Below, piece by piece: positions 25,610-54,650 of a stretch of 64,000 nucleotides of DNA. Where the stretch lies: positions 43,948,590-44,012,589 of the forward strand of contig NC_082601.1 of NCBI RefSeq assembly GCF_030936135.1. Direction: 5' to 3'. The position numbers and the translations under genes are program-made. The number at the start of each line of letters is the position of its first letter. Within the stretch, counting starts at the first letter, position 1. This DNA comes from Gavia stellata. Lineage: Eukaryota; Chordata; Aves; Gaviiformes; Gaviidae. Under the pieces are notes generated by a model. That model had not been told where the DNA came from and ran no database searches. It saw nothing but the letters and a program-made list of their open reading frames with translations.

Positions 25610-25660
25610 TCAAGGTCACACCATGATAACCTGGTGATAACCAGGTTCACACGGTGATAA
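25610..25660 (+). promoter_or_regulatory. Nuclear-receptor half-site plus three GATA motifs
   Basis: TCAAGGTCA, the extended half-site used by ERR and NR5A receptors, is at 25610-25618. TGATAA cores follow at 25624, 25635 and 25655. The middle core sits in the loop of the inverted repeat AACCTGGT/ACCAGGTT. Clustering within 51 bp is suggestive of an enhancer module; binding is not shown. Confidence 0.3.
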
Positions 25661-26682
25661 CGGCCCGTGCTGTGCTCCCGCTCCTCTGCCTGGCTTGCAC
25701 CAGGGCAGGGGGATGACAGCACCGAGCTGGGAGCATCCCTTGGGACTTGCGCCCGCTCACCTCGAGCAGTGGCAGCTCCATGTGTGGTCTGGAGAGGTGG
25801 AGCTGGGTCTGGCCAGATGGGTTCGGAACTGGGGGCTCTGGATGTGTGGGGACACACATGCCAGGAGTTCGGAGCCAGTGCTCCCGGGGATGGTGGCACT
25901 GGGATAGCGGCACGGAACTGTATCCCAGGTTTAATGTGGATGGTTTCCTTTGGGCCAGGGATGAGCAGTTGTAGTCATCTCAGATGGGCACGAAAGGAAA
26001 TGGGGAGCATCTGCTTCCCAAATGGGCGTGGAGTGGAGGGTGGACAGAGGGTGGAAAACAGCCCATCGGGGTCCTGGAGCACATGGCAGGGCGCTGCCCC
26101 GCAGAGAGTGGCTGCTGGAGGTGACAGTGGCTCGGGGACGAGCAGGAGATGGGGCATAGTCCAGGCCGTCGCGGCTGGCAGGGGCCCTGGGCGGGCACGG
26201 CACAGCATAGCACAGTGCTGGGGCAGGCATCCGGGGGGAGTTTAGCCCCCACTCCTTACTCCTTGCCCTTCCCGGCACGGCGGGGGGGCTGCAGTGCTCC
26301 ATCCGGCACCCAAGCTGGCACCGGCTCAGGGTGATAGCTGTAAGCAAGCACCGAATCCCTGCTCCGCTCCCCAGGGACCTATTTAAGAGGGAGAGGCTGT
26401 TTGTCCAGCTGTGAACTCCGGGACACGAGCATCTTGGCGATGCTCAGGCACCGGTGCTGAAATCCCGATGGGAATGCCGCTGGACCAGTGACTCCTCACT
26501 GGGGCAAATAGGCACCCCGCTTCCCCCTGCCCCTTTTGGTTTCGATCACAACCAGCTTTCCCAGGCCGGCACCGGTGCCAGCCCGTTTCCCCATTAGCCG
26601 CGTGCGTTATCCGGAGGGGGCTCTTCAGAGGTGAGCCTCCCAGTCTTGCCGCACAGGATGGCAGCAGGGGGGGCACGGTCTG

Positions 26683-26760
26683 GGACCATGGACTTAATTT
26701 TTAATGACTGTGATTAGTCATTCTGCAATTAGCTGGGTAATCAGCTTTCTAGACCTTGCT
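26683..26760. promoter_or_regulatory. AT-rich patch with TAAT/ATTA cores
   Basis: Several TTAAT, ATTAG, AATTAG and GTAATC words and an AP-1-like TTAGTCA lie in about 70 bp of otherwise GC-rich DNA, 1 kb before the SLC19A1 start codon. It is a possible homeodomain-bound element. Confidence 0.22.
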
Positions 26761-27689
26761 CCCGCAGCGTGGATTGGCACACGTGGATTTTTATGGCTCA
26801 AAAAGCACTGTCAGTGACTTCTCGTGGGAGTGGGGAGCACTGGGAGGACGCCTGGGCCAGGCCTTCTCCTTCCCCTGCCTTCATCCCGTGACTGCTGATC
26901 GGGCCTCCCCAGTGCTGCCAGCTTTCCTGCGGCCAAACCTCAGGATATGAGCATTTAATCCTCCTCTGGACCGTGAACCTCGTGGCATTTTGCGTTCTCC
27001 CCAGGCTGGCCGATGCCACCCAAGCATTGCGTCCTGCCGGGGGAGAGCTGAGGGACAGCCGCTTGCCTACGGCTCGGCTAAAGTCCCACCGACCGCCCAG
27101 CTAATGTATAACACGGGCGGCCCCCGCACCCGGTGTGCACATTAACTCGCTTTCACAACTGGCACGGTCCCTGCGGCCGCTGCTGTCTCCCTCCGGAGCA
27201 TCCCTGGCGCAGGGCGTCTGCATCCCTCTGCCTCCGAGTCTTCAGCGGAGCGACTGGAGCGACTGGGCTCAGAGGGAAGCGTTGCTTCAGGGAGGGGGTA
27301 AAACCCCACTGACTCTTAAAAGGGAGAAAAAGGAGGTGATGGGAGCCGAGGATGCCTCGCTGCAGAGCCGGGCACTTCGTGCATCCAGGCTCTTTAATAC
27401 GGGATTTACAAATGCTGCTCGAAATGGCCCCCCCCGGCTTTTGCACAGCGAGACGCACGGCTGCTTTTCTTCTTGCAAGAACATCTCCTGGGGAGAAGGT
27501 AGTGGTATTTATTTGCCTTGAGATTATGGAGGAATTTGAGCCTGTGCCAAATGCAGCTTTCTCCCCAGAAACTGCAGCGACGTGGCTTTCGATGCATCGG
27601 AGAGCGCCTGCGGCCAGCGAGGGGCTGCCTGGCCCAGCAAAGCCTGTCTAGCTGACGGTCCCTGGGATAACACCGCCGTCCCGCTGCAG

Positions 27690-27879
27690 AGCCGGCGGAG
27701 CCATGCCCAAGAAGGATGACGACGCCAAAAAGCCGGCATCAGAGACGGTGCCGGACGAGCGCTGGAAACTACAAGTGTTCTACCTCTGCTTCTACGGCTT
27801 CATGACTCAGATTCGGCCCGGGGAGAGCTTCATCACCCCGTATCTCCTGGGGGCTGACAAGAACTTCACACAGGCAGAG
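27690..27879 (+). CDS. SLC19A1: SLC19A1 exon with start codon (CDS from 27703)
   Basis: The exon encodes residues 1-59: a charged N terminus (MPKKDDDAKK) and the first transmembrane segment (about 24-44). An acceptor-like CTGCAG precedes the exon at 27684-27689, which implies at least one upstream non-coding exon. The start was chosen because no in-frame upstream ATG continues into this exon without a stop. The donor is GAG/GTGAGC at 27880, phase 0. Confidence 0.9.
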
Positions 27880-30330
27880 GTGAGCCACGGGCAGCCTGTC
27901 CCCCCTGGTGTCCCCCTTTCCGGACACGATGACCACCCTGGGGCTGGCCAGAGCATCCTCCTGCAGTCCTGAGGCGTGGATGGGTGCAGGTGTGCCACAT
28001 CCCGGGCAAGGCGGCGTGCGGTGACGCATGGCAGTGCTTTTTCGGGGGGAGAAGGTGGTGTGGTATGGGTCCAGCTGGCAGCATGTCCCTGTCTCACCCG
28101 GCTGCGAGGTCACCCTGTCCCCTAAGTCCCAGGCTCAACTTTCCCGGCATAAGATCTTGTGCCTAGGCTGGCAACTGATTTTAGGGGGCAATGCCTGACT
28201 CCTGCCTGCTTGGGCAGCCAGTGGGATGGCAAGCGGGTGCCAGGCTGGGAGAAGCCCTGTCCCATCCCGCCGGGGAGACCCTCCCATGCTGGCACGGTGC
28301 GCAGTGGGAGGCACAGGGCTGGGCACCACTGGGCTGCTGGCAATGATGGGGTTAGACGAGGAGGGGCCACATGTCATCATCCCCCAATCAAGGGATGCTG
28401 GCCCCGGTCCCAGTAGGCTGCTGTGTCCGTGGGAACGCCGCGTTCCCGGCACGGGAGGGGGCCGAGGCTCAGCCAGGCCCCTGGCTGAGCGCGCCGTGGA
28501 CCACATTCCTCCCCAAGGGTGTGCCGCCATGGGGGTCAGTGGCTGATGCCCACCCAAACCACACTCCTCCGGGCTGGGGGCATCAGGAATGTGTCCCCTG
28601 GGTGTTGGCAGTGCTGCGCCCCATGCTCAGCCCCTCCTTGCATGCACGGCAGGTGACCAACGTGATCACACCGGTACTGACGTACTCCTACATGGCTGTG
28701 CTGGTGCCCGTCTTCCTGCTGACGGACTACCTGTGCTACAAGCCGGTGCTGGTGCTGCAGAGCCTGAGCCACATCTCCATCTGGCTGCTGCTGGTGTTGG
28801 GCACCTCCATCCTGGCCATGCAGCTGATGGAGTTCTTCTACGGCATCACCATGGCTGCCCGCATCGCCTACTCCTCCTACATCTTCTCCCTTGTCACCCC
28901 ATCACGCTACCAGCGTATAGCCAGCTACTCCCGCTCCGCTGTCCTCCTGGGTGTCTTCACCAGCTCAGTGCTGGGCCAGCTCTGTGTCACCTTGGGTGGC
29001 GTCTCCTTCCTCACCCTCAACTACGTCTCATTGGGCTTCGTCAGCTTTGGCCTCGTCCTCACCCTCTTCCTCGAGCGACCCCGGCGCAGCCTCTTCTTCA
29101 ACCGGCCCAAGGGGGCTGGCGACGGGGCTGCACCCACTGAGCTGGACAAGATGGCCGGGGGGGACAGTGGTGGGGGGACGCCGGGCTGGCGGGAGGCGGT
29201 GCTGTGCCGTATGCTGCGGGAGGTGGGAGCGTTGGCTGGGCAACCCCAGCTCCGGCTCTGGTCCTTGTGGTGGGTCTTCAACTCGGCCGGTTACTACCTG
29301 ATGCTGTACTACGTGCAGATCCTCTGGAATGAGATCTACCCCCCCACGGACAACGGCCGGGTGTACAACGGAGGGGTGGACGCCGCCTCCACGCTGCTGG
29401 GTATGGTCACCTGGGCTGGGGACACCGGGGATGTGGGGGGGACACTTCCATCCCACTGCGTCCCTTGGGAATGGTGGTCCTTACGGCGTTTTTGAGGATG
29501 CAGGGGGTGGTTTGGCAGTGGTGATGAGCTGAGCGTCTGTAGATGAGATGAGCGTCACTAGGCTGGCAGACGCAAGGTGGTCCCATGCTGATGAGGTGTT
29601 CACAGCATCCTTCATCCCCTCCCCAGGGGCCATCGCATCCTTCACCGCCGGCTACGTGAAGATCCGCTGGACGCTGTGGTCGGAGCTGGTGATCGGGGTG
29701 GTGACAGCTTTCCAGGCGGGGCTGCTCCTGCTCATGAACACCACCAGCAACATCTGGCTGTGCTACACTGCCTACGTCCTCTTCCGCGGCTCCTACCAGT
29801 TCCTGGTGCCCATCGCCATGTGCGTGGTACCCCTGGGGACCCGCTCCCACCCCAGCAGCCGGGCTGGCACCAGGGGCTCACCGGTCCTCCTCTCTTTCCC
29901 AGTTTCCAGATTGCTACCTCCCTCTCCAAAGAGCTCTGCGCTCTCGTTTTCGGGGTCAACACCTTCTTTGCCACCGTGCTGAAGACCATCATCACCATCA
30001 TTGTGGCCGACAAGAGGGGCTTGGGCTTGTCTGTGCATCCCCAGGTAGGGATGGGGGGCATCTAGGATGGAGGTGGTCCCCTAATGGTGTAGGATGGGGG
30101 GGGGGGGGCTGCAAGCATCACTCTCCCCACCTCTCTTGCAGTTTTACGTGTATTTCGGCTACTTCACGCTGTTGGCAGTGGTCTACCTGCTGGCGGCCGT
30201 CGGTGTGGGCATCCAGCACAGCTGCCGCAAGCAGCCGGTGGAGCTGGCCTTGGCCAAGGAGCCTTGCCAGCTCCCCGCTGAGGTGTCGATGCAGGAGAAG
30301 AGCCCAGAGGCAGGCGCCGTGCGAGCTTGA
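27703..30330 (+). CDS. SLC19A1: Reduced folate carrier (solute carrier 19A1)
   Basis: This is a plasma-membrane antiporter that imports reduced folates and antifolates in exchange for organic phosphates. Five coding exons join as 27703-27879, 28653-29400, 29627-29819, 29903-30044 and 30142-30330 (1449 nt, 482 residues), all with GT/AG introns and consistent phases. The conserved core is obvious: RPGESFITPYLL near residues 38-49, an N-glycosylation site N54-F-T, MAARIAYSSYIFSL at 127-140, RLWSLWWVFNSAGYY at 260-274, FRGSYQFLVPIA at 361-372 and KELCALVFGVNTFFA near 382-396. Residues corresponding to human Asp88, Arg133, Arg373 and Lys411 are present as D84, R129, R362 and K400. The central cytosolic loop (about 200-258) is Gly-rich. 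The C-terminal tail ends at 482, about 100 residues shorter than the human protein (591), the difference lying beyond the last helix. COL18A1 lies tail to tail downstream. Confidence 0.96.
28653..29400 (+). CDS. SLC19A1: SLC19A1 large second coding exon
   Basis: The exon encodes residues 60-308 and the first base of codon 309, covering helices 2-7 and the central cytosolic loop. The acceptor is GCACGGCAG/GTGACC and the donor G/GTATGG. It matches the single large internal exon of the mammalian gene, including FFNR at 207-210 before the loop. Confidence 0.95.
29627..29819 (+). CDS. SLC19A1: SLC19A1 third coding exon
   Basis: The exon encodes residues 309-373 (helices 8-10), including the substrate-site arginine in FRGSYQF (R362). 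The acceptor CCCCAG is at 29621-29626. The donor AT/GTGCGT at 29820 was chosen over later GT sites because it alone restores the AIFQIA junction with the next exon. Confidence 0.93.
29903..30044 (+). CDS. SLC19A1: SLC19A1 fourth coding exon
   Basis: The exon encodes residues 373-420 (end of helix 10 and helix 11), including K400 in VLKTIIT. The acceptor is TTTCCCAG/TTTCCAG and the donor CAG/GTAGGG, phase 0. Confidence 0.93.
30142..30330 (+). CDS. SLC19A1: SLC19A1 terminal coding exon
   Basis: The exon encodes residues 421-482: helix 12 (about 424-444) followed by a short cytosolic tail, then TGA at 30328-30330. The acceptor is CTCTTGCAG/TTTTAC. The long Pro/Ser-rich C-terminal tail of mammals is absent. 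Confidence 0.92.
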   Translation, partial: FYVYFGYFTLLAVVYLLAAVGVGIQHSCRKQPVELALAKEPCQLPAEVSMQEKSPEAGAVRA

Positions 30331-30840
30331 GCACCAGCTCTGCGACCACTGCGGCTGGATCTCTGTTCCATAAGTGAGCGTCACCGTCACCCTGTGCTTC
30401 GTTTCCTGTCCCGCCGGCAGTCCTTGGTGCCAGTCCGTTGAGGACATACCTCTTGGGACCCTTTTTCTGCTCCATGGGGGCAGGGGCTATGCCCCTCCCC
30501 AGCCACAAACACAACCAGAGCAGAGGCAGGATGCCCATGTCTGCCACCGCTGGGTACCATGCAGGGATACGGATGGGGTCCGGGTGGCCTCCCGGCCACC
30601 AGCCCCCCCATCATCACGCGGAGCCAGGCTACAAGAGAATAACGTTTCTTTATTCAGTGCCTTTAGAAAATGGTTTATAGGACACAACCGACAAAAAAAA
30701 TATAAAGATCCACAGGCTTCAAATTGCATTAATTACACAAAATACAGTAGACTGTAAGAAATAGAGACCGTGTGACTCGCACAGCTTTTATGGTAATAAT
30801 TTCCATACAATAATAAAAAGCTAGTTAAACAGATTTATCT
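30331..30840 (+). other. SLC19A1: SLC19A1 3' UTR (extent inferred)
   Basis: The first canonical AATAAA on this strand after the stop codon is at 30812-30817, followed by a long T-rich stretch suited to 3' processing. If it is used, the 3' UTR is about 500 nt and crosses the end of the COL18A1 transcript on the other strand. An earlier non-canonical site (TATAAA at 30701) is an alternative. Confidence 0.4.
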
Positions 30841-31788
30841 TTTTTTCTTTCGTTTTTTTTTTTAGCACCTTGGATTTGCCCACACCAATTCAACCCAGCT
30901 TTGCTGCGCCTTGGCCCTTAGAGCGCAGCAAAGGTGGCATGGGGAGGGGGGTTAACAGCGGTGCCTGCCCTCGATACCACGCGTGCTCAACACGCACGCG
31001 CATGTAAACACACGTCAAGGGCACACCTGTCCCCACGTTGGGGCCACCCCATCGCCCCGGTCCCCGCCCTGGCCTGGCTGTGGCTGTGCCTGGGGTGGGG
31101 GGCACAGCAGGGGTGGGGGGGACCAGACACCCTCCTGGGGCTCATGAGCTGCTGGCCGGGGGGGGTGAGGATGATGATGTGGGGCTGGGTGGGATGGTCC
31201 TTACCTGGGGAGGACGGAGACCATCTTGGGGGAGCCCCAGCACCGCCACAGGACGGTCCCTCGCTTGGGTGGGATGCTGGGCTTTTGGCTGGAGAAGACC
31301 CTGTGGGCCTGGCAGCATGGATTTGGGTCTGGCCCCAAGCTCTTGGTGAGGACAGTGTGGGGTTGGGGAGGGGGTGTCAGAGAAAGCCCCGCAGGCTTTC
31401 CGGGAGGGCACACCGCACGGCAGCGCTGAAATCTCCCTGCCGAGCATCCTCCCGCCCAGCCACCCCAAAAAGAGCACCCGAGCGGGTGGTGGACGCAAGC
31501 TGAAGTGGTTAAATATTAGGGGTTAGAAGAGAAGTGGAGCGAGAGGAGGAGGAAGGCAGCCAGCCCACGGCTGCCCTGCCCCGGGTGGGACGTGAGCCCC
31601 TGCCAACCCAGGGCAGGGGCGATGGCGATACTCTTTGGCTTCAGATCTGCGGGAGGAGAAGAAAACCCTGTGGGGCAAGGGCAGGAGCTGGAAGGGCTGA
31701 GGACCACGGGGGTGCTGGGGTGCAGGCTGGTCCAACCCCGCCCGGGGAGGCATGGGGTACCCAAGGGATGAGGCGGGGGGGGGGGGTG
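30630..31788 (-). other. COL18A1: COL18A1 3' UTR with poly(A) signal
   Basis: The - strand AATAAA lies at 30654-30649 inside CACTGAATAAAGAAACG, about 1.14 kb after the COL18A1 stop. Cleavage is expected at about 30625-30640. The distal 250 bases of this UTR (30640-30890) are AT-rich, unlike the GC-rich proximal part, a common pattern for conserved 3' UTR ends. Confidence 0.7.
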
Positions 31789-50144
<18,356 letters not shown>

Positions 50145-50520
50145 TAGGAAGGGAAAACGAGCCCAGTTGATTCGGAGGATGAAACCAAGAGGCCAGAGGA
50201 GGAAAAGGAGGGAAGAGGCAGGACTTTTGCCCCGTCCAGACTCACAGAGCGCTCACATCGCTCTCTTCTCCCCGGCTCCGGCGCACGACCCTTCAAACCA
50301 GAGCAGAGCGGGAGGAGTGGCCGCGCCGCCGGCCCTGCCAAACCCTCCTCTCCCGAGCGCCAGCCTCCCCGCACCCGGCACGGCCCCCCAGGGACCCTGC
50401 TGCCTGGCTGGGAAACCCACCTGAGCCCCCCAAAACCTCTGGGAGCCGAGCCAGCCTTCAGACGCACCCTGTTCCCTGTCCCAGCTGCTGCTGCCAGCTT
50501 TTTAACTCCTTCCTGCCCAG
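50145..50520 (-). promoter_or_regulatory. COL18A1: Candidate COL18A1 promoter 2 and 5' UTR
   Basis: The sequence just before the long-isoform ATG is moderately CpG-rich (about 50220-50400), and an AGTTAAAAAGC TATA-like word lies on the - strand near 50497-50508. In mammals the long isoforms start at an internal promoter directly before this exon, which fits. A GGTTAAATTAC word at about 50556-50566 resembles a broken HNF1 site and is weak evidence. The exact start site cannot be placed. Confidence 0.45.
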
Positions 50521-52620
50521 AAAATCCCAAATCCTCTCTCCCTGCTCAGTGGCTCTGGTTAAATTACTGTCATGGAGAGCTGTATGCGGAGGGATCACAC
50601 TTGGACACAGTCCCCACGGATGCCCAGCTTCAGCGGATGCGTGGTTCACCCCCTCCAGGTCTTGGGAAAGGTTATAACCTCAGAGCAAAACCGAATGAGG
50701 AAGGAAAAAAAATCCCAGAAAACATTTCCAAGATTTCCACTGTCCGGAAACACAACAAGTCCCAAAAGTCAAGTGCTTTTGAGCCGCTTTCCCAGCTCAG
50801 TTCCAGGGCCAGGACCTCCCCAGATGCTGCTGCAGGACAGCGAGGGGAGTGTTTGCGACCCCCCCCCTGCCATGAGCATCATGTACCAGTGGTGCCTGGA
50901 AGCCAGGAGCTCTGAGCCACCACAGCCTCGAACACTCGAGTTTTCCTGAAGCCTGGATGAAAACCTCCCCTGGGGAACGCTGGCGCTCTCCCACGCCCAA
51001 AAAATTCAGTTGCTCTTCACCCCAGCTTAAAAAATCACCAAAAATCCACTTATCTGGCCTGTTTCCTCACCTCAACAATGCCCAGCTCTGGAGACAATGA
51101 GCCCTCATCCCTGAGGACCACCAAGTCCCCGGTCCCCTGCCAGGATGCAGCACACCCATGGACCACACTGCCATGCTGCTCTTGCCATGACGTGGGGCGA
51201 GTCACCTTTGTGGCTCAAAAAATGTCCCCAAGAAGGGACATTGGAGGTGAGGTGACAATTTTGGCTCCCCCTAGCCGGATGCTGTGCAGCTGGGAAAGCT
51301 GCAGTCTGCGCAACATTTCCCATGCTACTTTTTAAGTGAATCGGGTCAGTTTTCCCCTTAAAAATGGCAGCTGGCATGGCAAGGATGCTGTAGCTGTTGC
51401 TAATAGGCTTGCCCCACGACTGATGCTGTTAGGGGCGCGTGTTGCGGAACAGCCCACGACTAATCGAGCGCGGGACGCATTTTTGTCCGTATATCAGAGT
51501 TTCCATACGGCCCGCCCAAAGCTCATGTGCTCCCATCAACCTGATGAAAGGAGCCAGCCTGCCAACCCGCCCCGGCGTGTTTGGACGGGACCCCGCTGCG
51601 CCCGGCTCTGCTCCCCTGGGGCGAGGGTGCGGCGTCCCGGCAGGGTGCGGGACGCTCCTGCGTCCTTGGTGCATCTGAGAGGGATGCCGGTGCCTGCTGC
51701 TCCTCTCCCACCAGTGGGAAGGACAAGCTTGGTGTTCCCACAGCCTCTCCCCCAAATTTGGGGGAGATAAGTGGGGTGGATGCCAGCCTGCAGCGGGGAT
51801 GCGATACAAGCCCCCCAGAGCTGCGCAGCATCCCTAAGGCAGCTCCCAGAGCCAGCGGGGAGCATCACGAGCCCCGATGAGCCGCCTTCTCTCAGCTGGG
51901 AGGGTTTCGGTGGTGGCACCATGCTGGGGTGCCCCAAGCATGTGCAGACACATGCCCAGCTGGAAAAAATCCCATTTCTCCCTTCTGCTGGGATTAGGCA
52001 GCTCATGATAGTGGAGCAGAGCAAAGCAGCAATCCCCTGGGACCTCCCCACGTGTGGGGCTGCCACCGCCAGCCCTCGTTAAGTCAATGATCTTCATTTC
52101 ACTGCACACCTCCACACCGGCAGCTCCGGGGGAAGGAGCCAGGGCTGGGGCATCCCAAAATAAGGGACCTGGGATTTCCAAAATAAGGGCTCGGAGGGTG
52201 GCCTGGTGGCACGGGTGGTACTAGAGCATCCCAACCCAGCGTGCTCAGCTCTGCCACTTACCAAGCGGCCAGGCAGGGACAGGGAACGTACCAGCCGGTG
52301 CAATATTTTGGAGAAGTATTAACCCAAAGGGAAGCCCCAGCAGCTGGCTTGCTGGCAGAGCAGAGGAAACCCCTTGTGCTAGCCTCCTCTAGGCTAAAGG
52401 TTCCCAAAAAGCACTTTGCACGCTCCAGGGGATGCTGCCGGAAGCTCATTATGACCTTCCACTTCTTTAAAAGCAAAATTGGACCCAGTCTGGTCCCAAT
52501 TCCCTCCTGAACAGGCTGGCTGCATCGTCCCACTGCTGTCCAGCATCCGCCAGTACAGCCTGGTCCCTCTGGAAAATGGGGATGAAGCTGTCCTGCTCAC
52601 TGCGGGCTCAGTCCTCTCCC
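50521..52620. other. Non-coding, probable first intron of the short COL18A1 isoform
   Basis: No exon was recognised. By analogy with mammals the short-isoform promoter and exons 1-2 lie further upstream on the - strand, probably beyond the window. Confidence 0.4.
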
Positions 52621-54079
52621 AGAAGGAAAGAGAAGAAAAGAGAGGGGAAAAAGAGGGGGGGGAAGGAGAAGAGAGAGGGAAAAAAAGGGGGAGGCAGGGA
52701 GAAAGGGGGAGGGGGGAAGAGGGGGGGGAAAAGAGGGGGGGGAAAGAGGGGGGGAAAGAGGGGGGGGAAAGAGGGGGGGGGAAAGAGGGGGGGGGAAGGG
52801 GGGGGGGAAGAGGGGGGGGGAAGGGGGGGAAGGGGGGGGAAAGAGGGGGGGGGAAGAGGGGGGGGGAAAGGGGGGGGGGAAAGGGGGGGGGAAGGGGGGG
52901 GGAAGGGGGGGGAAGAGGGGGGGGAAGAGGGGGGGGAAGAGGGGGGGAAGGGGGGGGAAGGGGGGGGAAGAGGGGGGGGGAAGAGGGGGGGGAAGGGGGG
53001 GAAGGGGGGGGAAAGAGGGGGGAAAGAGGGGGGAAAGAGGGGGGGAAAGAGGGGGGAAAGAGGGGGGAAAGAGGGGGGAAAGAGGGGGGAAAGAGGGGGG
53101 GAGGGGAAGAGGGGGGGAAGGGGAGGGGAAGAGGGGGGGAAGGGGGGGAAGGGGGGAAGAGGGGGGGGAAGGGGGGAAGGGGGGGAAGGCGGGGGAAGGG
53201 GGGAAGGCGGGGGAAGGGGGGAAGGGGGGGGAAGGGGGGGAAGGGGGGAAAAGGGGGGGAAGGGGGGGGAAGGGGGGGAGGGGGGGAAAGGGGGGGGAAG
53301 GGGGGGGAAGGGGGGGAAGGGGGGGAAGGGGGGAAGGGGGGGAAAAGAAGGGGGGGAAAAGAAGGGGGGGAAAAGAGGGGGGGAAAAGAGGGGGGGAAAA
53401 GAGGGGGGGAAAAGAGGGGGGGAAAAGAGGGGGGAAGGGGGGGGGAAAGAGGGGGGGAAAGAGGGGGGGAAAGAGGGGGGGGGAAAGGGGGGGGGAAGAG
53501 GGGGGGAAAGAGGGGGGGGAAAGAGGGGGGGGAAAGAGGGGGGGGAAAGAGGGGGGGAAAGAGGGGGGGGAAAGAGGGGGGGGAAAGAGGGGGGGGAAAG
53601 GGGGGGGGAAAGGGGGGGGAAGGGGGGGGGAAAGGGGGGGGAAGGGGGGGAAGGGAAAGAGGGGGGGAAGAGGGGGGGAAGAGGGGGGAAGAGGGGGGAA
53701 GAGGGGAGGAAGGGGGGAGGAAGGGGGGAGGAAGGGGGGGAAGGGGGGGGAAGGGGGGGAGAGGAGGGAAAAGGGGGGGAAGAGGGGGTGGAAGGGGGGG
53801 AAAGGGGGGGAAGGGGGGGAAGGGGAGGGAAAGGGAGGGGAAAGGGGGGGAAAGGGGGGGAAAGGGGGGGAAAGGGGGGGAAAGGGGGAAGGGGGGAAGG
53901 GGGGAAGGGGAGGAAAAAGGGAGGGAATGGGAGAAAAAGGGGGGAAAAGGGGAGGGAAGGGGAAAAAAGAGAGGGAAAAAAGAAAAAGAGGGGAAAAAGA
54001 GGGGAAAAAGAAAGAGGGAAAAAGAAAGAGGGAAAAAGAAAGAGGGAAAAAGAAAGAGGGAAAAAGATGGGAAAAAGAG
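52621..54079 (+). repeat. 1.46-kb polypurine (GGGGGGAAA-type) tract
   Basis: The + strand contains only six pyrimidines in 1459 bases (52695, 53190, 53208, 53789, 53928, 54068). It consists of G runs of about 4-9 separated by 2-4 A or AGA, shifting towards A-rich AAAAAGAAAGAGGG units at the 3' end. All six frames lacking stops here are artefacts of composition. Such DNA readily forms G-quadruplexes and triplexes and is prone to length change and assembly error. Confidence 0.97.
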
Positions 54080-54426
54080 CCTGTCACGCAGGTTTCAGAC
54101 CTGCAGCATCCCATCAGTGGTTAAAGAATAACGATGTTATTCTTTAGGGGTCAAACTGGGGTCGAGTGAGCAGTTTTCAAGCGACCCGGCCACGCGTGAC
54201 CCCGTGCCGGTGGAGCAGCCCGTGGCGGTGGCCGGGGAGGGCAAACCTGGCCACGAACACACCGGGCTCGGCTGCGTCCCCAACCCGCGTCTGGAGCTCT
54301 CGCCGGGGCAGCGCTGGGTTGCTCTCCCCACAACATTTTAGGAGGGGACAGGGACCCTGCCCCAGCCCAGCTCAGCAAACCCCCCCCCTCCATAGAACAA
54401 GGCCGGATGCCCCAGCAAGAGCTGGG

Positions 54427-54650
54427 CAGGCAGAAATGGAGGGACAGACAGACAGGCAGAGATGGAGGGACAGACGGACAGGCAGAAATGGAGGGACAGA
54501 TGGACAGGCAGAGATGGAGGGACAGACGGACAGGCAGAGATGGAGGGACAGATGGACAGGCAGAGATGGAGGGACAGACGGACAGGCAGAGATGGAGGGA
54601 CAGATGGACAGGCAGAGATGGAGGGACAGACGGACAGGCAGATGGACAGC
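54427..54650 (+). repeat. 26-bp minisatellite
   Basis: About eight and a half tandem copies of a 26-bp unit (ATGGAGGGACAGACGGACAG plus GCAGAG) alternate between GACGGAC and GATGGAC variants. The unit is not a multiple of three and no gene is associated. It begins about 350 bp after the polypurine tract. Confidence 0.93.

Larger units (their letters stand above)
24952..27689. other. Probable 5' intron or upstream region of SLC19A1
   Basis: No coding exon was seen. It contains a short GGGTGCCCCCC array (about 25036-25079), a 12-nt G run near 25240, a GATA/nuclear-receptor motif cluster (25610-25660) and an AT-rich homeodomain-like patch (26683-26760). An acceptor-like CCCGCTGCAG ends at 27689, thirteen bases before the SLC19A1 ATG. 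Confidence 0.4.

Noticed and set aside
52479-54131. Open frames of more than 500 codons on both strands (Gly/Glu/Lys-rich on +, Pro/Ser/Phe-rich on -)
   Set aside because: They exist only because a purine-only tract cannot form most stop codons. There are no start context, splice sites or domain resemblance.
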